This document shows positions 6,484 to 14,637 of a stretch of 54,865 nucleotides of DNA, piece by piece. The stretch covers positions 1 through 54,865 of the forward strand of contig DVLU01000006.1 of NCBI GenBank assembly GCA_018715365.1. The letters run 5' to 3'. Position numbers and translations under genes: made by a program. The stretch's first letter is position 1; each line of letters starts with the position of its first letter. This DNA comes from Candidatus Ornithomonoglobus intestinigallinarum. GTDB taxonomy: Bacteria; Bacillota; Clostridia; UBA1381. Under the pieces are notes generated by a model that worked only from the letters and a program-made list of their open reading frames with translations, was not told where the DNA came from and made no database searches.

Positions 6484-7848
6484 ATGAAAAAAACAGCAGG
6501 AATAATACTTTTCCTACTCACAATGCTCTGCATGTCGGCAACATCGTTTGCGCTGACGGACGGCGACTGGGAATACCAGCTCGTTGAGGATCACTCCGTT
6601 ATAACGCAGTACACGGGCAGCGATGAAAACGTAGTTATCCCGTCCGCTCTGGGCGGCGTTCCCGTTACGGAGGTCACCTGCGAGAAAAACAGCGACTCCT
6701 ACTTTAACAACGGCGTAACAAAATCGATCACGTTCCCGTCCTCCGTAAAAGTAATAGACAAAATGTGCTACGGCTCAGATACGCTCGAAACGGTCGTTTT
6801 GCCGGAGGGCGTTGAAGAAATTGCCGAAAACGCGTTTACCGGCTGCAAAAACCTGAAAAACATAACGCTACCGTCAACGTTAAAGGAAATAGGCGGAGCG
6901 GCTTTTGCCAATTGTTCGTCCCTTACAAGCATAACTCTCCCCGCAGCCCTCGAAAAGCTCGACGGCGGCGCGTTCTTGGAATCGGGGCTTGTGACGGCCG
7001 ACATGAGCGCCTGCACAAACCTGCAGTCGATGGATACGGGCGTTTTCAGAGATTGCGAAGCTCTCCAAACGATAGCGCTGCCGAACAATCTTGACAAAAT
7101 TACGCGCGATATGTTCGCCGGCTGCGTTTCGCTCAGCGACATAGACATTCCCAAAACGGTAAGCCTTATAGATTTCGAAGCGTTTTACGGCTGCACCTCG
7201 CTTAAAAGCGTAATTCTGCCGACCTCCCTTAATGAGCTCGGACGCTATGCGTTCAGGGAATGCTCGCAGCTTGAGGAGGTTATAATACCGTACGGCACGG
7301 TTAAAGTTGACGCGGCGTTTCAGCGCTGTCCCGCGCTTAAAGCCGTTTACGTGCCCGACAGCGTAATCTATTTCAGCCTTGACATTTTGCAGGGCTCGTC
7401 AAATGCGATAATTTACTGCACATCCGGTTCGGAAGCCGCGGAGGTGTGCCGTGAACATGACATTTCGTTTTTAACTGACAGCTCCGTAAACACGGCGATA
7501 AACGTGCTCTACAACGGAAAGAGAATGTCCTTTGACAAATACGGCAAAAATCCCGAGGTGATAAACGACCGCACGCTTGTGCCGCTCAGATCCATATTCG
7601 AATCGATGAACGCAACGGTTGACTGGGACGGGACCACAAATACGGTCACGTCAACGCGCGGCGACGTTACAATGACGATAACAATAGGCGCGCAGGAAAT
7701 ATACAAAAACGGCGAAGCAATCCCCGTTGACGTCCCCGCTCAGCTTATAAACGGGTTCACCATGGTTCCCGTCCGCTTTATAGCCGAAGCCTTCGACGCC
7801 TCCGTCGACTGGAACGGCAACGGCAACATCGTTTATATAAACGAATAA
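6484..7848 (+). CDS. Secreted BspA-type leucine-rich-repeat protein with copper amine oxidase-like N domain
   Basis: 454 residues. ATG at 6484 follows a purine-rich GGAAAGGAAG site. Residues 1-25 are a signal peptide ending TSFA-LT. Residues ~55-325 hold LRR_5 (BspA/TpLRR) repeats, with recurring units like AFTGCKNLKNITLPSTLKEI and AFYGCTSLKSVILPTSLNEL. The last ~110 residues match the copper-amine-oxidase N1-like fold found in Firmicute surface proteins (NDRTLVPLRSIFESMNA.VDWD, then VPVRFIAEAFDASVDW). The likely role is extracellular adhesion or wall binding; there is no sortase motif or S-layer domain. It appears monocistronic. Confidence 0.85.
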   Translation: MKKTAGIILFLLTMLCMSATSFALTDGDWEYQLVEDHSVITQYTGSDENVVIPSALGGVPVTEVTCEKNSDSYFNNGVTKSITFPSSVKVIDKMCYGSDTLETVVLPEGVEEIAENAFTGCKNLKNITLPSTLKEIGGAAFANCSSLTSITLPAALEKLDGGAFLESGLVTADMSACTNLQSMDTGVFRDCEALQTIALPNNLDKITRDMFAGCVSLSDIDIPKTVSLIDFEAFYGCTSLKSVILPTSLNELGRYAFRECSQLEEVIIPYGTVKVDAAFQRCPALKAVYVPDSVIYFSLDILQGSSNAIIYCTSGSEAAEVCREHDISFLTDSSVNTAINVLYNGKRMSFDKYGKNPEVINDRTLVPLRSIFESMNATVDWDGTTNTVTSTRGDVTMTITIGAQEIYKNGEAIPVDVPAQLINGFTMVPVRFIAEAFDASVDWNGNGNIVYINE

Positions 7849-7871
7849 AAAAATATCCCCCGCAAAAAACA

Positions 7872-8051
7872 CAGGGGCCTTGGGGGGGGGGCTGCAAAGC
7901 CCCCTTTAAAATGCAAAAAATCGCACGTCATGCGTTTGCGGAAGAGCCTTAACGCGCACCGTGCGTTACCAGCTCGGAGCAAATGCTGACGGGCGGTGAA
8001 TCAAAATTCCCGCATGCAGGGGGCTTTGGGGGGCTGCAAAGCCCCCCAAAA
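7872..8051 (+). repeat. Repeat cluster between LRR gene and GH112 gene
   Basis: Three blocks: a GC-rich hairpin (7872-7912, GGCTGCAAAGCCCC core), a 73-bp fragment of the ~245-bp dispersed repeat (7923-7995), and another GC-rich hairpin unit (8013-8051) nearly identical to 6367-6404. No gene is present. The hairpins may serve as terminators for both converging genes. Confidence 0.75.
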
Positions 8052-8054
8052 ATA

Positions 8055-10196
8055 TCAAAGATTTATTATTTCGGTATCAAACGCACCGAGCGTAACGGTC
8101 TTGTCCCCGCTCTCCGTCTTCACCGTCGCAGTCTGCTCCTCATCGCTGTTATTTATAACAACAAGAGTTTTCCCGTCGGGATACCAGCAGCACTCCGTAT
8201 ACGGATTATCCGTAAGATATTCGCCGTTTATATCGCAGCCGCAGCTTGAAAGTATAAGATTCAAAAGCGTGCGGTTATTTATTTCGCCGTGCCTGAACGA
8301 CGACATATAAACGCCCATACCCTTGCCGAACGGGTGCTCCGTCACAACCGGCTTATCGTCGTCGGCCATAAGCACCTTTGTATCGCCGTCAATAACGTTT
8401 ATATTATTCTTTGACACAATTTCCGTACCTTCGCATATCGCGTCCGAAGCTTCAACGTCAAACTTAAACTTGCCGTGCGAGATCCATGCGCCCGTATTTT
8501 CGTCAACGCCGAGAACGTGCGCCATTCTGAACGTCCTGTCGTATCCGTCGCACGCCGAAGGCTCGTTTACACCTATAAACACGCCGCCGTTATATACCCA
8601 TTCGGTAAGCTTTGTGACAACCTCGTCGTCGGCCCAGCGTTCGCCGCCCGACCATGCGCTTCCCGCAAAGCCCGCGTTTATAACAACGTCGTAGCCGTTC
8701 AGACCCTTTTCCTTCAGCTCGTCAAAGCAGATAAAATCAACGTCAAGCGGCATTCCCGAAAGCGCTTCTATAACGTTTATAAGGTCAACCCCCGGATGCT
8801 CGTGATAATGGCCGGAGCACGTCCATGAGCGCAGCCTGCCCCAGAACGTCAAAACGGCAACGCGCGGCTTTTTAACGTACGGCCTGCCGGCATTGTGCAG
8901 CTCCTTTATTTCACGGAATTCATCCGCTATCTTTTCTATGTAATCGTTAAAGTCGGGGAAAGGCAGCGTAAGCGATAAATAACCGCCGAGGCCTATCCTG
9001 TCTATCTTGCCGCGCAGCAGCGCACGGCGCACGTTTTTCCAGTAGCCCTTCGCTTCAAGCGTCGGGTTTCCGCCCTCGGCAAACGTCGGCGCTCCGCCCA
9101 GACCCACCGGGAACAGATACGGATGCAGACGTATCTCATGCGTATCAACAGCGTCAACGCCCGCGCACAAACGCGCTTCAAAGCCGTTAAACACGCACTT
9201 TATAAGCCCGTCAAAGCCGAACTCCTTAAACCTCTTGCCCCACGGCTCAACGCCTACCCAGCTGTCGTCGTAGAACACATACGCCTTCTTGCCGTAGCCG
9301 TGAACAAGGTCAACAAGCTTCTTTCCGAACCCAACAACAAATTCGTTTACAAAATCCATATAGTCAAGCTTCTTATCGGAGCACGTCATATGCGTAACGT
9401 TCAGCTTGCCCTTGTTTATAAAGTCCTCCGCCGTCAGGGCATATCCCTTTTTCTTTTCAAATTCCTTAAGCATTCTCGGGCTTACCGTAAAGTCATACGA
9501 CGCCCAGTCGGAAAACTTCTCGCGGCAGCGCTCGTTCGAGCCCCATATCCATACAAAATTATAAAACATCGACGTAAAACGCACAACCGTTGTTGCGGGA
9601 TGCGTTTCGCACCAGTTTTTCATCCAATCGAGCATATACTGCTGCGTTTCGGGATAAACGGGATCTATCTGCATAAGATGCTCCTTATCCCAGTTGTTTG
9701 TTGTGTGGTTGTACATCGAGATTTCTTCCCATATGCGCCATGCAAGGAAGCTCACGGTATACTTGTGGAACGGCACGGCGTTATTTACGGTAACAACGCC
9801 TCCGTCATAGCTCCAGTCCTTCACCTCCGTGTTTGACGTGCGGTCAAACACCTGCCAGAATTCCTTTGACTCCTCCGAATCGTTCACCTTGAACTGCTCG
9901 TCGAAAAAGTCCTTCATAAGCTCTATCTTCAATACGCTCTCCGCTGCCGTCACAGGCTCTGTCATAAGAAACGTCTGCTGAAGCTTATCGGGATTTTTCT
10001 TTGCCCATTCGTTGTGATCGCGTATTATGCAGATGGTGGAATAAATGCCGTAGCCCGCGTTTATTATCTCGGGCGAAAGCTCCGTGCCGTCGCTGTCGCG
10101 TATAACGTCGGCTCCCCATTTTTCTGCCATTTGAAGCGTAAGCTCCTCATACCCGCTCTCGCCGGGCAGCGTGAATCCGCCTTTTGTTTTACCCAT
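8055..10196 (-). CDS. GH112 beta-galactoside phosphorylase (galacto-N-biose/lacto-N-biose or galactosyl-rhamnose type)
   Basis: 713 residues, full length for GH112. These cytoplasmic enzymes split Gal-beta-1,3-HexNAc or Gal-beta-1,4-rhamnose with phosphate, giving galactose-1-phosphate. The N-terminus GGFTLPGESGYEELT and KWGADVIRDSDGTELSPEI, the catalytic-barrel stretch AYVFYDDSWVGVEPWGKRF, and GLGGAPTFAEGG followed by the RRALLRGKIDRIGLGGYLSL region are characteristic; a C-terminal beta domain follows. I cannot separate the two specificities without alignment. AAAGGAGAG precedes ATG. It is the only gene of its transcript; no matching transporter adjoins it. It would fit mucin or rhamnogalacturonan glycan use. 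Confidence 0.85.
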   Translation of the reverse strand: MGKTKGGFTLPGESGYEELTLQMAEKWGADVIRDSDGTELSPEIINAGYGIYSTICIIRDHNEWAKKNPDKLQQTFLMTEPVTAAESVLKIELMKDFFDEQFKVNDSEESKEFWQVFDRTSNTEVKDWSYDGGVVTVNNAVPFHKYTVSFLAWRIWEEISMYNHTTNNWDKEHLMQIDPVYPETQQYMLDWMKNWCETHPATTVVRFTSMFYNFVWIWGSNERCREKFSDWASYDFTVSPRMLKEFEKKKGYALTAEDFINKGKLNVTHMTCSDKKLDYMDFVNEFVVGFGKKLVDLVHGYGKKAYVFYDDSWVGVEPWGKRFKEFGFDGLIKCVFNGFEARLCAGVDAVDTHEIRLHPYLFPVGLGGAPTFAEGGNPTLEAKGYWKNVRRALLRGKIDRIGLGGYLSLTLPFPDFNDYIEKIADEFREIKELHNAGRPYVKKPRVAVLTFWGRLRSWTCSGHYHEHPGVDLINVIEALSGMPLDVDFICFDELKEKGLNGYDVVINAGFAGSAWSGGERWADDEVVTKLTEWVYNGGVFIGVNEPSACDGYDRTFRMAHVLGVDENTGAWISHGKFKFDVEASDAICEGTEIVSKNNINVIDGDTKVLMADDDKPVVTEHPFGKGMGVYMSSFRHGEINNRTLLNLILSSCGCDINGEYLTDNPYTECCWYPDGKTLVVINNSDEEQTATVKTESGDKTVTLGAFDTEIINL

Positions 10197-10252
10197 ATCT
10201 CTACTCTCCTTTTCGCTGTTGACGGCATAATAAACCGTCTTATAATAATATG

Positions 10253-10281
10253 ATTATATCACAGCGGCGGCGATATGTAAA
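10253..10281 (-). promoter_or_regulatory. Promoter of the GH112 gene
   Basis: On the minus strand, TTTACA (10281-10276), a 17-bp spacer and TATAAT (10258-10253). The spacer holds a GC-rich run (GCCGCCGC), unusual within this AT-rich region. From 10282 to about 10530 the sequence is AT-rich, and I see no gene in it. Confidence 0.7.
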
Positions 10282-10532
10282 CGATAATTTTCAAAAAAAA
10301 TATTTTTTATGATGACTGCATCGTTTTTACGGCCAAACTGCGGTTTTTGACACAAAAAATCATTTTTTGCGGTGTTTTTCACAAATTGAATATTTACTTT
10401 GTACACAAAAAATCAAAAAACCAACATCTCCCTTGTATAAAACGCCCTCGGCTTTACTTTTGTTAATACCGTTGTTTTTTTGAATACCTCAAAAAACGAA
10501 TAATAAAACGGCAAAATAATCAATATTCGAAG

Positions 10533-10561
10533 TTGATTTTTCAGCGCCGCTGTGCTACAAT
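10533..10561 (+). promoter_or_regulatory. Promoter of candidate small RNA 1
   Basis: TTGATT (10533-10538), a 17-bp spacer, and TACAAT (10556-10561), placing the start near 10568. Confidence 0.65.
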
Positions 10562-10567
10562 AATTCT

Positions 10568-10724
10568 CGCAGGGCAGGGAAAGTGCCCTGGCGCAGGGGA
10601 AGAGTTGCAGCTCTCTTTTTCTCTCCCTAAAGGAAAATCGCTGAAAATCCTTCATGCAGCTCTTCTTTACCCCATAATATATGAAAAAGAACGCCGCATT
10701 CACCCCCTTTGACGGCGTTTTTTT
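10568..10724 (+). ncRNA. Candidate structured small RNA with own promoter and terminator
   Basis: About 157 nt with no credible ORF. In order: hairpin CAGGGCA/TGCCCTG; a long stem AAGAGTTGCA/TGCAGCTCTT (with outer GGGG/CCCC) enclosing a pyrimidine-rich stretch (GCTCTCTTTTTCTCTCCC) and the small hairpin AAGGA/TCCTT; then the terminator AACGCCG/CGGCGTT with a T-run. The design and the pyrimidine-rich stretch resemble the second candidate at 29874-30011. The C/U-rich loop could pair with Shine-Dalgarno sequences. I do not recognise the Rfam family; 6S RNA is an alternative. Confidence 0.6.
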
Positions 10725-10735
10725 CATGTTGCATA

Positions 10736-10765
10736 TTGACACGGACGCATACTTTGGATTATAAT
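10736..10765 (+). promoter_or_regulatory. Promoter of the ROK kinase gene
   Basis: TTGACA (10736-10741), an 18-bp spacer, and TATAAT (10760-10765). Confidence 0.8.
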
Positions 10766-10811
10766 ATAATTATATTTGATAAATAAATCACAAACCGGAA
10801 GGAGTATGATA

Positions 10812-11750
10812 ATGCTTTATATTGGCATAGACCTCGGCGGGACAAACATTGCCGCCGGCATAGTTGACGAAAAGGGAAACATATTGAAAAAGGACAGCGT
10901 GCCCACTCTTGCGGAGCGTCCGATTGAGGAGATAGTAAACGACATGGCGTCGCTCTGCCGCCGCCTGCTCGCCGAAGAAAATATATCGATTGACGACATA
11001 GAAGCGATAGGTCTCGGCTGCCCGGGAACGGTTGACAGCCAAAACGGCATAATTGCCTACGCAAACAATCTTAAAATGAAAAATACGCCGATACGCGAAA
11101 TGCTCGGCGACCGCTTCCCCGGAAAGCGGATAAAGCTCGAAAACGACGCAAACGCCGCTGCGTTCGGCGAATACGCCGTAAACGGCGGCGGAGCCGGAAG
11201 CTTTGTTTTCATAACTCTCGGCACGGGAGTCGGCGGCGGCGTTATAATAGACGGCAAGCTGTACAAAGGCTTTAACGGCGCCGGAGCGGAGCTCGGGCAC
11301 ACCACGCTCGTGCTTGACGGAGAGCCGTGCTCCTGCGGCAGAAACGGCTGCTGGGAGGCGTATGCGTCGGTCACGGCGCTTATACGTCAAACAAAAGCCG
11401 CAATGGACAGCGCGCCCGATTCTTCCATGCACAGATGGGTTGAGGAAAATGGGAAGGTCAGCGGCCGGACGGCGTTTGACTGCGCAAGAAACGGCGACAA
11501 GGCAGCACAGGCCGTTGTTGACAATTACGTAAAATACGTGGCCGACGGCATCGTTGACACGATAAACATATTCCAGCCGGAAACGCTTCTTATAGGCGGC
11601 GGCATATCAAAAGAGGGCGAATACCTTCTCGGCCCTATAAGGGAGTATGTGGAAAAATACGATTACAATAAATATATGCCGAAAACAAAAATAGGCGCCG
11701 CAACGCTGTTTAACGATGCGGGGATAATAGGCGCCGCACTGTCGGAATAA
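10812..11750 (+). CDS. glcK: ROK-family glucokinase
   Basis: 312 residues. A cytoplasmic sugar kinase that phosphorylates glucose (or a related hexose) at C6 with ATP. The phosphate-1 motif is GIDLGGTNIAAGIVDEKG, the ROK signature is LGTGVGGGVIIDG, the catalytic aspartate lies in LENDANAAAFGE, and the zinc site is CSCGRNGCWEAYAS. I chose the second ATG (10812), with GAAGGAG eight bases upstream; the ATG at 10806 is too close to that site. Glucokinase is the most likely member; N-acetylmannosamine kinase is less likely. It is monocistronic with a consensus promoter. Confidence 0.88.
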   Translation: MLYIGIDLGGTNIAAGIVDEKGNILKKDSVPTLAERPIEEIVNDMASLCRRLLAEENISIDDIEAIGLGCPGTVDSQNGIIAYANNLKMKNTPIREMLGDRFPGKRIKLENDANAAAFGEYAVNGGGAGSFVFITLGTGVGGGVIIDGKLYKGFNGAGAELGHTTLVLDGEPCSCGRNGCWEAYASVTALIRQTKAAMDSAPDSSMHRWVEENGKVSGRTAFDCARNGDKAAQAVVDNYVKYVADGIVDTINIFQPETLLIGGGISKEGEYLLGPIREYVEKYDYNKYMPKTKIGAATLFNDAGIIGAALSE

Positions 11751-11779
11751 AAAAAGGATTATATCAAAATTACATAGGG

Positions 11780-11970
11780 CTGTTCGATTTCAGATGCAGA
11801 ACGGACGAAACGCACCCGACGGCGTATTAGCACCGCGCAAGATAGCGCGGACGACCGAAGGTCGGCTTTCGGCTTTGCCGAAAGTGCTGAAAAGTGTACT
11901 CCGAGTGGTGCGTTTTGTTCGTAGGTAAACAGCAAAGCTGTTTACCGATCTGCGCTGAAAGCGACAGCCC
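11780..11970 (+). repeat. Hairpin repeat element, long form with inserted multi-hairpin cassette
   Basis: Homologous to 4398-4505: the same order GATTTCAGA..ACGCACCC, then GGTGCGTTTT, then the perfect 10-bp hairpin GGTAAACAGC-AAA-GCTGTTTACC (11924-11946). Between the two arms of the first hairpin about 75 bases are inserted, holding three small hairpins (CCGCGC/GCGCGG, GACC/GGTC, CTTTCGGC/GCCGAAAG). It sits between the convergent ROK kinase and aconitase genes. Confidence 0.75.
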
Positions 11971-11974
11971 CGTA

Positions 11975-13906
11975 TTAGGCGTTTTGTTTCGTATAGTTAA
12001 GCAATCCTCCGGCATAGAGCATTTCCTTTTGTCTCTTTGAAAAATCTCCGATAACGTTAAAGTCAAAGCCCTTTGTGACGTTTGTGCACTTTATAACCGA
12101 ACCGCCGGCTATCTGCTTTCCTATGTTTTCTATCTTTATTTCATCCGATTGGTCTATTCTGTCGTAATCGCTCTCGTTCTCAAACGTAAGCGGAACGATA
12201 CCGGCATTTATAAGGTTTGCCATGTGTATACGCGCAAAGCTCTTTACTATAACGGCTTTAACGCCAAGATAGAGCGGAGCAAGCGCCGCGTGCTCCCTTG
12301 ACGAGCCCTGGCCGTAGTTTGAACCGCCGATTATAACGCTCTTGCCCATTTCAAGCGCTCTGTCGTGGAATGACTCATCGCATACGGCAAAGCAGAACTG
12401 CGAAATCTTCGGTATGTTTGACCTTAACGGCAGTATCTTTGCGCCGGCCGGCATTATATGGTCGGTTGTTATGTTGTCGCCCACCTTAAGCGAGCATTTT
12501 GCGTCTATAGTTTCGGCAAGCGGCTCCGATACGGGGAACGGCTTTATGTTCGGCCCTCTCAAAACCTCAACGCTGTCCATTTCCTCCTCGGGAACGGGAG
12601 CGACTACCATGTTATCGTTTATCATAAACTTCTCGGGAAGCTTAAATTCGGGCATCTCTCCCAAGCTTCTCGGGTCTGTGAGCACACCGGCAATTGCCGA
12701 CGCCGCCGCAACCTCGGGCGAAACGAGATATATCTGACCGTCCTTTGTGCCGGAACGTCCTTCAAAATTCCTGTTGAAGGTTCTGAGCGATATGCCGCCG
12801 GAATTTGGCGACTGTCCCATGCCTATGCACGGACCGCACGCGCTCTCGAGTATTCTTGCGCCGGCGTCTATCATCGCTGCAAGCGCGCCGTTTTCGGCAA
12901 GCATATTAAGCACCTGCTTCGAGCCGGGAGCTATCGAAAGCGAAACGTCGGGGTGAACCGTTTTCCCCTTTAATATATGCGCAACCTTAAGCATATCCAT
13001 AAGCGACGAATTTGTGCACGAGCCTATGCAGACCTGGTCGATTTTCATCGGCCCTATTTCGGCGCACGATTTCACGTTGTCCGGCGAATGGGGACAAGCC
13101 GCCAGCGGCTCGAGCTCGCTTAAATTTATCTCAACAACCTCGTCGTATTCCGCATCGTCATCGGCTGCAAGAGGCACCCAAACGTCCTCCCTGCCCTGCG
13201 CCTTAAGGAAGGTGAGCGTGTTTTCGTCCGACGGGAATATCGACGTTGTTGCGCCGAGCTCCGCGCCCATATTCGTTATCGTTGCGCGCTCAGGAACGGA
13301 AAGCGTCTTAACGCCTTCGCCGCAGTATTCTATTACCTTGCCCACGCCGCCTTTTACCGATAAGCGCCTTAACACCTCAAGAATAACGTCCTTTGCGGCT
13401 ACCCACGGGCTCAATTTTCCCGTAAGCTCCACCTTAACAACCTTAGGGCATGTTATATAATACGTTCCGCCGCCCATTGCAACGGCAACGTCCATGCCGC
13501 CGGCGCCGATTGCTATCATGCCTATGCCGCCGCCCGTCGGCGTATGTGAATCTGAGCCTATAAGCGTCTTTCCGGGCACGCCGAAACGCTCAAGATGCAC
13601 CTGATGGCATATGCCGTTTCCGGGACGTGAAAAATATATGCCGTGCTTTTTGCACACGCTGCCTATAAACCTGTGGTCGTCGGCATTCTCAAAGCCGTTC
13701 TGGAGCGTGTTGTGGTCAATATAGGCAACCGACCTTTCCGTTTTTACTCTCGGCACGCCCATTGCCTCAAACTCAAGATACGCCATGGTTCCCGTCGCAT
13801 CCTGCGTAAGCGTCTGGTCTATTCGGATACCTATTTCCGAGCCCTTGACCATCTCGCCTTCAACAAGATGCGCGGAAAGTATCTTTTCCGTCAATGTCAT
13901 TCCCAT
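11975..13906 (-). CDS. acn: Aconitate hydratase (short clostridial/Aquifex type)
   Basis: 643 residues. A [4Fe-4S] enzyme interconverting citrate and isocitrate. Three iron-binding cysteines lie in GSCTNSS and ACGPCIGMG. The substrate segment GSDSHTPTGGG and the swivel-domain motif GSNYGQGSSREHAALAP are intact. The length and layout fit the compact aconitase family of anaerobes, rather than the ~900-residue AcnA/AcnB; homoaconitase or LeuC-like activity is less likely because the swivel domain is fused on. ATG at 13906 follows AAAGGAATG. No other TCA genes adjoin it, so it probably supplies 2-oxoglutarate for glutamate synthesis. Confidence 0.92.
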   Translation of the reverse strand: MGMTLTEKILSAHLVEGEMVKGSEIGIRIDQTLTQDATGTMAYLEFEAMGVPRVKTERSVAYIDHNTLQNGFENADDHRFIGSVCKKHGIYFSRPGNGICHQVHLERFGVPGKTLIGSDSHTPTGGGIGMIAIGAGGMDVAVAMGGGTYYITCPKVVKVELTGKLSPWVAAKDVILEVLRRLSVKGGVGKVIEYCGEGVKTLSVPERATITNMGAELGATTSIFPSDENTLTFLKAQGREDVWVPLAADDDAEYDEVVEINLSELEPLAACPHSPDNVKSCAEIGPMKIDQVCIGSCTNSSLMDMLKVAHILKGKTVHPDVSLSIAPGSKQVLNMLAENGALAAMIDAGARILESACGPCIGMGQSPNSGGISLRTFNRNFEGRSGTKDGQIYLVSPEVAAASAIAGVLTDPRSLGEMPEFKLPEKFMINDNMVVAPVPEEEMDSVEVLRGPNIKPFPVSEPLAETIDAKCSLKVGDNITTDHIMPAGAKILPLRSNIPKISQFCFAVCDESFHDRALEMGKSVIIGGSNYGQGSSREHAALAPLYLGVKAVIVKSFARIHMANLINAGIVPLTFENESDYDRIDQSDEIKIENIGKQIAGGSVIKCTNVTKGFDFNVIGDFSKRQKEMLYAGGLLNYTKQNA

Positions 13907-13939
13907 TACATATCATTCCTTTCATCTGCGTATACGTAT

Positions 13940-13968
13940 ATTTTATAATTTTTTTGCCGCTTTGTCAA
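13940..13968 (-). promoter_or_regulatory. Promoter of the aconitase gene
   Basis: On the minus strand, TTGACA (13968-13963), a 17-bp spacer and TAAAAT (13945-13940). It sits in the 81-bp gap after the phosphoesterase gene, so acn has its own start. Confidence 0.75.
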
Positions 13969-13987
13969 GCAATTTGTTTTGTGCATA

Positions 13988-14464
13988 TCAATCAAATCTT
14001 CTCATATCGGCGCGCACTTTTCCGTTATCCGCCCACGCCTCGGCATACGTTCCGCAATAGCCCGAGCTTCCGGGGTTTATTACCGTAAGCTCCCTGTCCC
14101 AATCGCAGCACGGCTTATGCGTATGCCCGAACACGACCATATCGGCGCCCGCCCTGCGCGCACGGTCCTTGAGCGTGCCGTAATCGTATTCAAGCTTTAC
14201 ATTATATAAATGCCCGTGCGTGATAAATATCTTCACACCGTCTATTATAACAGTCATTTCCTCCGGCTCGCGCACAAACATATCGCAGTTTCCCTTTACC
14301 GAATATACGTCTATCGACGGAAATTCCGCCCTCAGCCGGTCCGCGTCGCGCGTGCAGTCGCCTGCGTGAATTATCGCGTCAACCTTCTCCTTCGACTCGC
14401 GTATTACCTTCTCGCAGCCGGTCAGATACCCGTGGGTATCCGAAAAAATCAAAATATGTTTCAT
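13988..14464 (-). CDS. YfcE/MJ0936-family metallophosphoesterase
   Basis: 158 residues, the usual size for this phosphodiesterase family. The five metal-binding motifs appear in order: SDTHG (8-12), HAGDC, GNCD, THGH and FGHTHKP. These proteins hydrolyse phosphodiesters in vitro using two metal ions; the cellular substrate is generally unknown. In many clostridia the gene sits with rph-rdgB; here it is alone, divergent from spoIIE, with which it shares an upstream region. Confidence 0.88.
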   Translation of the reverse strand: MKHILIFSDTHGYLTGCEKVIRESKEKVDAIIHAGDCTRDADRLRAEFPSIDVYSVKGNCDMFVREPEEMTVIIDGVKIFITHGHLYNVKLEYDYGTLKDRARRAGADMVVFGHTHKPCCDWDRELTVINPGSSGYCGTYAEAWADNGKVRADMRRFD

Positions 14465-14534
14465 AAAAAAATCTCTCCGTTCGTGTTTCTCTTTTTTCTC
14501 CTCCCCATGCTATTTTACCACGCGTGTCGCATTT

Positions 14535-14599
14535 TGTCAAAAACTTTTTTGATACCGCTCCACGTTTCGACAGCTTTTTTTTATTGCAGGTGATAAAAT
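14535..14599 (+). promoter_or_regulatory. Spo0A-type promoter of spoIIE
   Basis: TGTCAAA at 14535-14541 is one base from the 0A-box core TGTCGAA. TTCGACA at 14566-14572 is an exact inverted 0A box. TCGACA (14567-14572) is followed by exactly 21 bp and a -10 like TAAAAT (14594-14599). Spo0A-activated sigma-A promoters of spoIIE and spoIIG in Bacillus have this unusually long spacing with a 0A box over the -35 region. The two sites are seen directly; regulation is inferred. Confidence 0.65.
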
Positions 14600-14637
14600 A
14601 TATAGGAAATATATGTAAACAAAAGGAGAAATGAACA

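Noticed and set aside
10413-10742. Minus-strand ORF (109 codons) near the ROK gene
   Set aside because: Lies across the candidate small RNA and both promoters, with no ribosome-binding site or recognisable motif.
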